60,904 bases of DNA, taken from Ktedonobacterales bacterium (GTDB lineage Bacteria > Chloroflexota > Ktedonobacteria > Ktedonobacterales > Ktedonobacteraceae). The notes beneath the pieces were generated by a model. That model worked only from the letters and a program-made list of their open reading frames with translations, was not told the origin of the DNA and did not search any database. The translations under genes and the position numbers were made by a program. The stretch is from positions 1 through 60,904 of the forward strand of contig DAIDJF010000032.1 of assembly GCA_027451525.1 (NCBI GenBank), in the 5' to 3' direction. Below, piece by piece: positions 60,822 to 60,904 of this stretch (its first letter is position 1; each line of letters begins with the position of its first letter).

Positions 60822-60904
60822 GAGGCAGGGCGATGCCGCAAGGGTCGCCCCTACAATGATACGATGCCCGTTTTCCCCGTCATCATTGTAGGGGCGTGAT
60901 TTAT
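60822..60904. repeat. Second palindromic repeat, cut by the window end
   Basis: GAGGCAGGGCGA (60822-60833) is identical to the complement of 48439-48450, the terminus of the 307-bp element. CGCCCCTACAATGAT (60846-60860) and ATCATTGTAGGGGCG (60882-60896) then form a perfect 15-base hairpin. It probably belongs to the same family. Confidence 0.65.

Noticed and set aside
1..60904. tRNA, rRNA, CRISPR array or insertion sequence
   Set aside because: No cloverleaf-type consensus, regular spaced repeats or transposase-like protein was found by eye. A covariance-model scan would settle tRNAs.

Overview
The window looks like ordinary chromosome of a soil-type, monoderm (Gram-positive-like) bacterium, most likely a member of the Chloroflexota class Ktedonobacteria. 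This assignment is inference. It rests on moderate GC, an F420-dependent dehydrogenase, an M29 aminopeptidase, a receptor-like Ser/Thr kinase, a 3Fe-4S/4Fe-4S ferredoxin, CsoR-type copper operators, many small membrane-anchored hypothetical proteins and the absence of outer-membrane genes. No rRNA, tRNA, CRISPR array, prophage or insertion sequence was recognised. About 52 coding regions are called.

Layout. 0.3-4.5 kb: YceI protein, FAD oxidoreductase, moaD-moaE and a one-chain nucleotidyltransferase-HEPN protein. 4.9-10.4 kb (minus strand): TPR protein, GntR regulator, thioredoxin, BI-1 protein, two zinc-knuckle proteins and ferredoxin. 10.6-19.5 kb: Eis-like acetyltransferase, Ser/Thr kinase, M29 aminopeptidase, SIS protein, GH13 alpha-glycosidase and small proteins. 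19.67-19.84 kb: candidate small RNA with C-rich loops. 20.1-24.9 kb: membrane-anchored protein, purine nucleoside phosphorylase, tyrosine recombinase and two unrecognised TIM-barrel-like proteins. 25.2-32.3 kb: ispE, a DUF5679 zinc ribbon, then a tightly coupled operon of four GT9 (heptosyltransferase-family) glycosyltransferases with an embedded acetyltransferase. 32.3-35.5 kb (minus): radical SAM protein, small protein and an unusual EPSP synthase homologue. 35.8-41 kb: covalent-flavin amine oxidase, then a copper module (cupredoxin lipoprotein, CopA, SHOCT protein). 41-48 kb (minus): two ~1000-residue FtsX-type permeases and an esterase. 48.14-48.45 kb: a 307-bp nested palindromic repeat. 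48.5-51.6 kb: DUF929 protein, type II thioesterase and phosphopantetheinyl transferase. 51.9-60.7 kb: DHA2 MFS transporter, half-size FUSC protein, M20 peptidase, F420-dependent dehydrogenase, TetR/P450 pair and UbiB-family kinase. The window ends in a second member of the palindromic repeat family.

How genes work together. moaD/moaE form molybdopterin synthase. The cupredoxin and CopA genes have promoters with the same geometry: a -10 box followed at the transcription start by a near-identical CCCC/GGGG inverted repeat, so both are probably derepressed by copper through a CsoR regulator encoded elsewhere. The four GT9 enzymes overlap start-to-stop and probably build one surface glycan. The P450 and its divergent TetR neighbour share a perfect 17-bp-arm operator. 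The two large permeases have their own promoter and operator but no ATPase gene nearby. Long perfect hairpins, often lacking U-tracts, separate many transcription units, and extended -10 promoters of the form TGnTATAnT recur.
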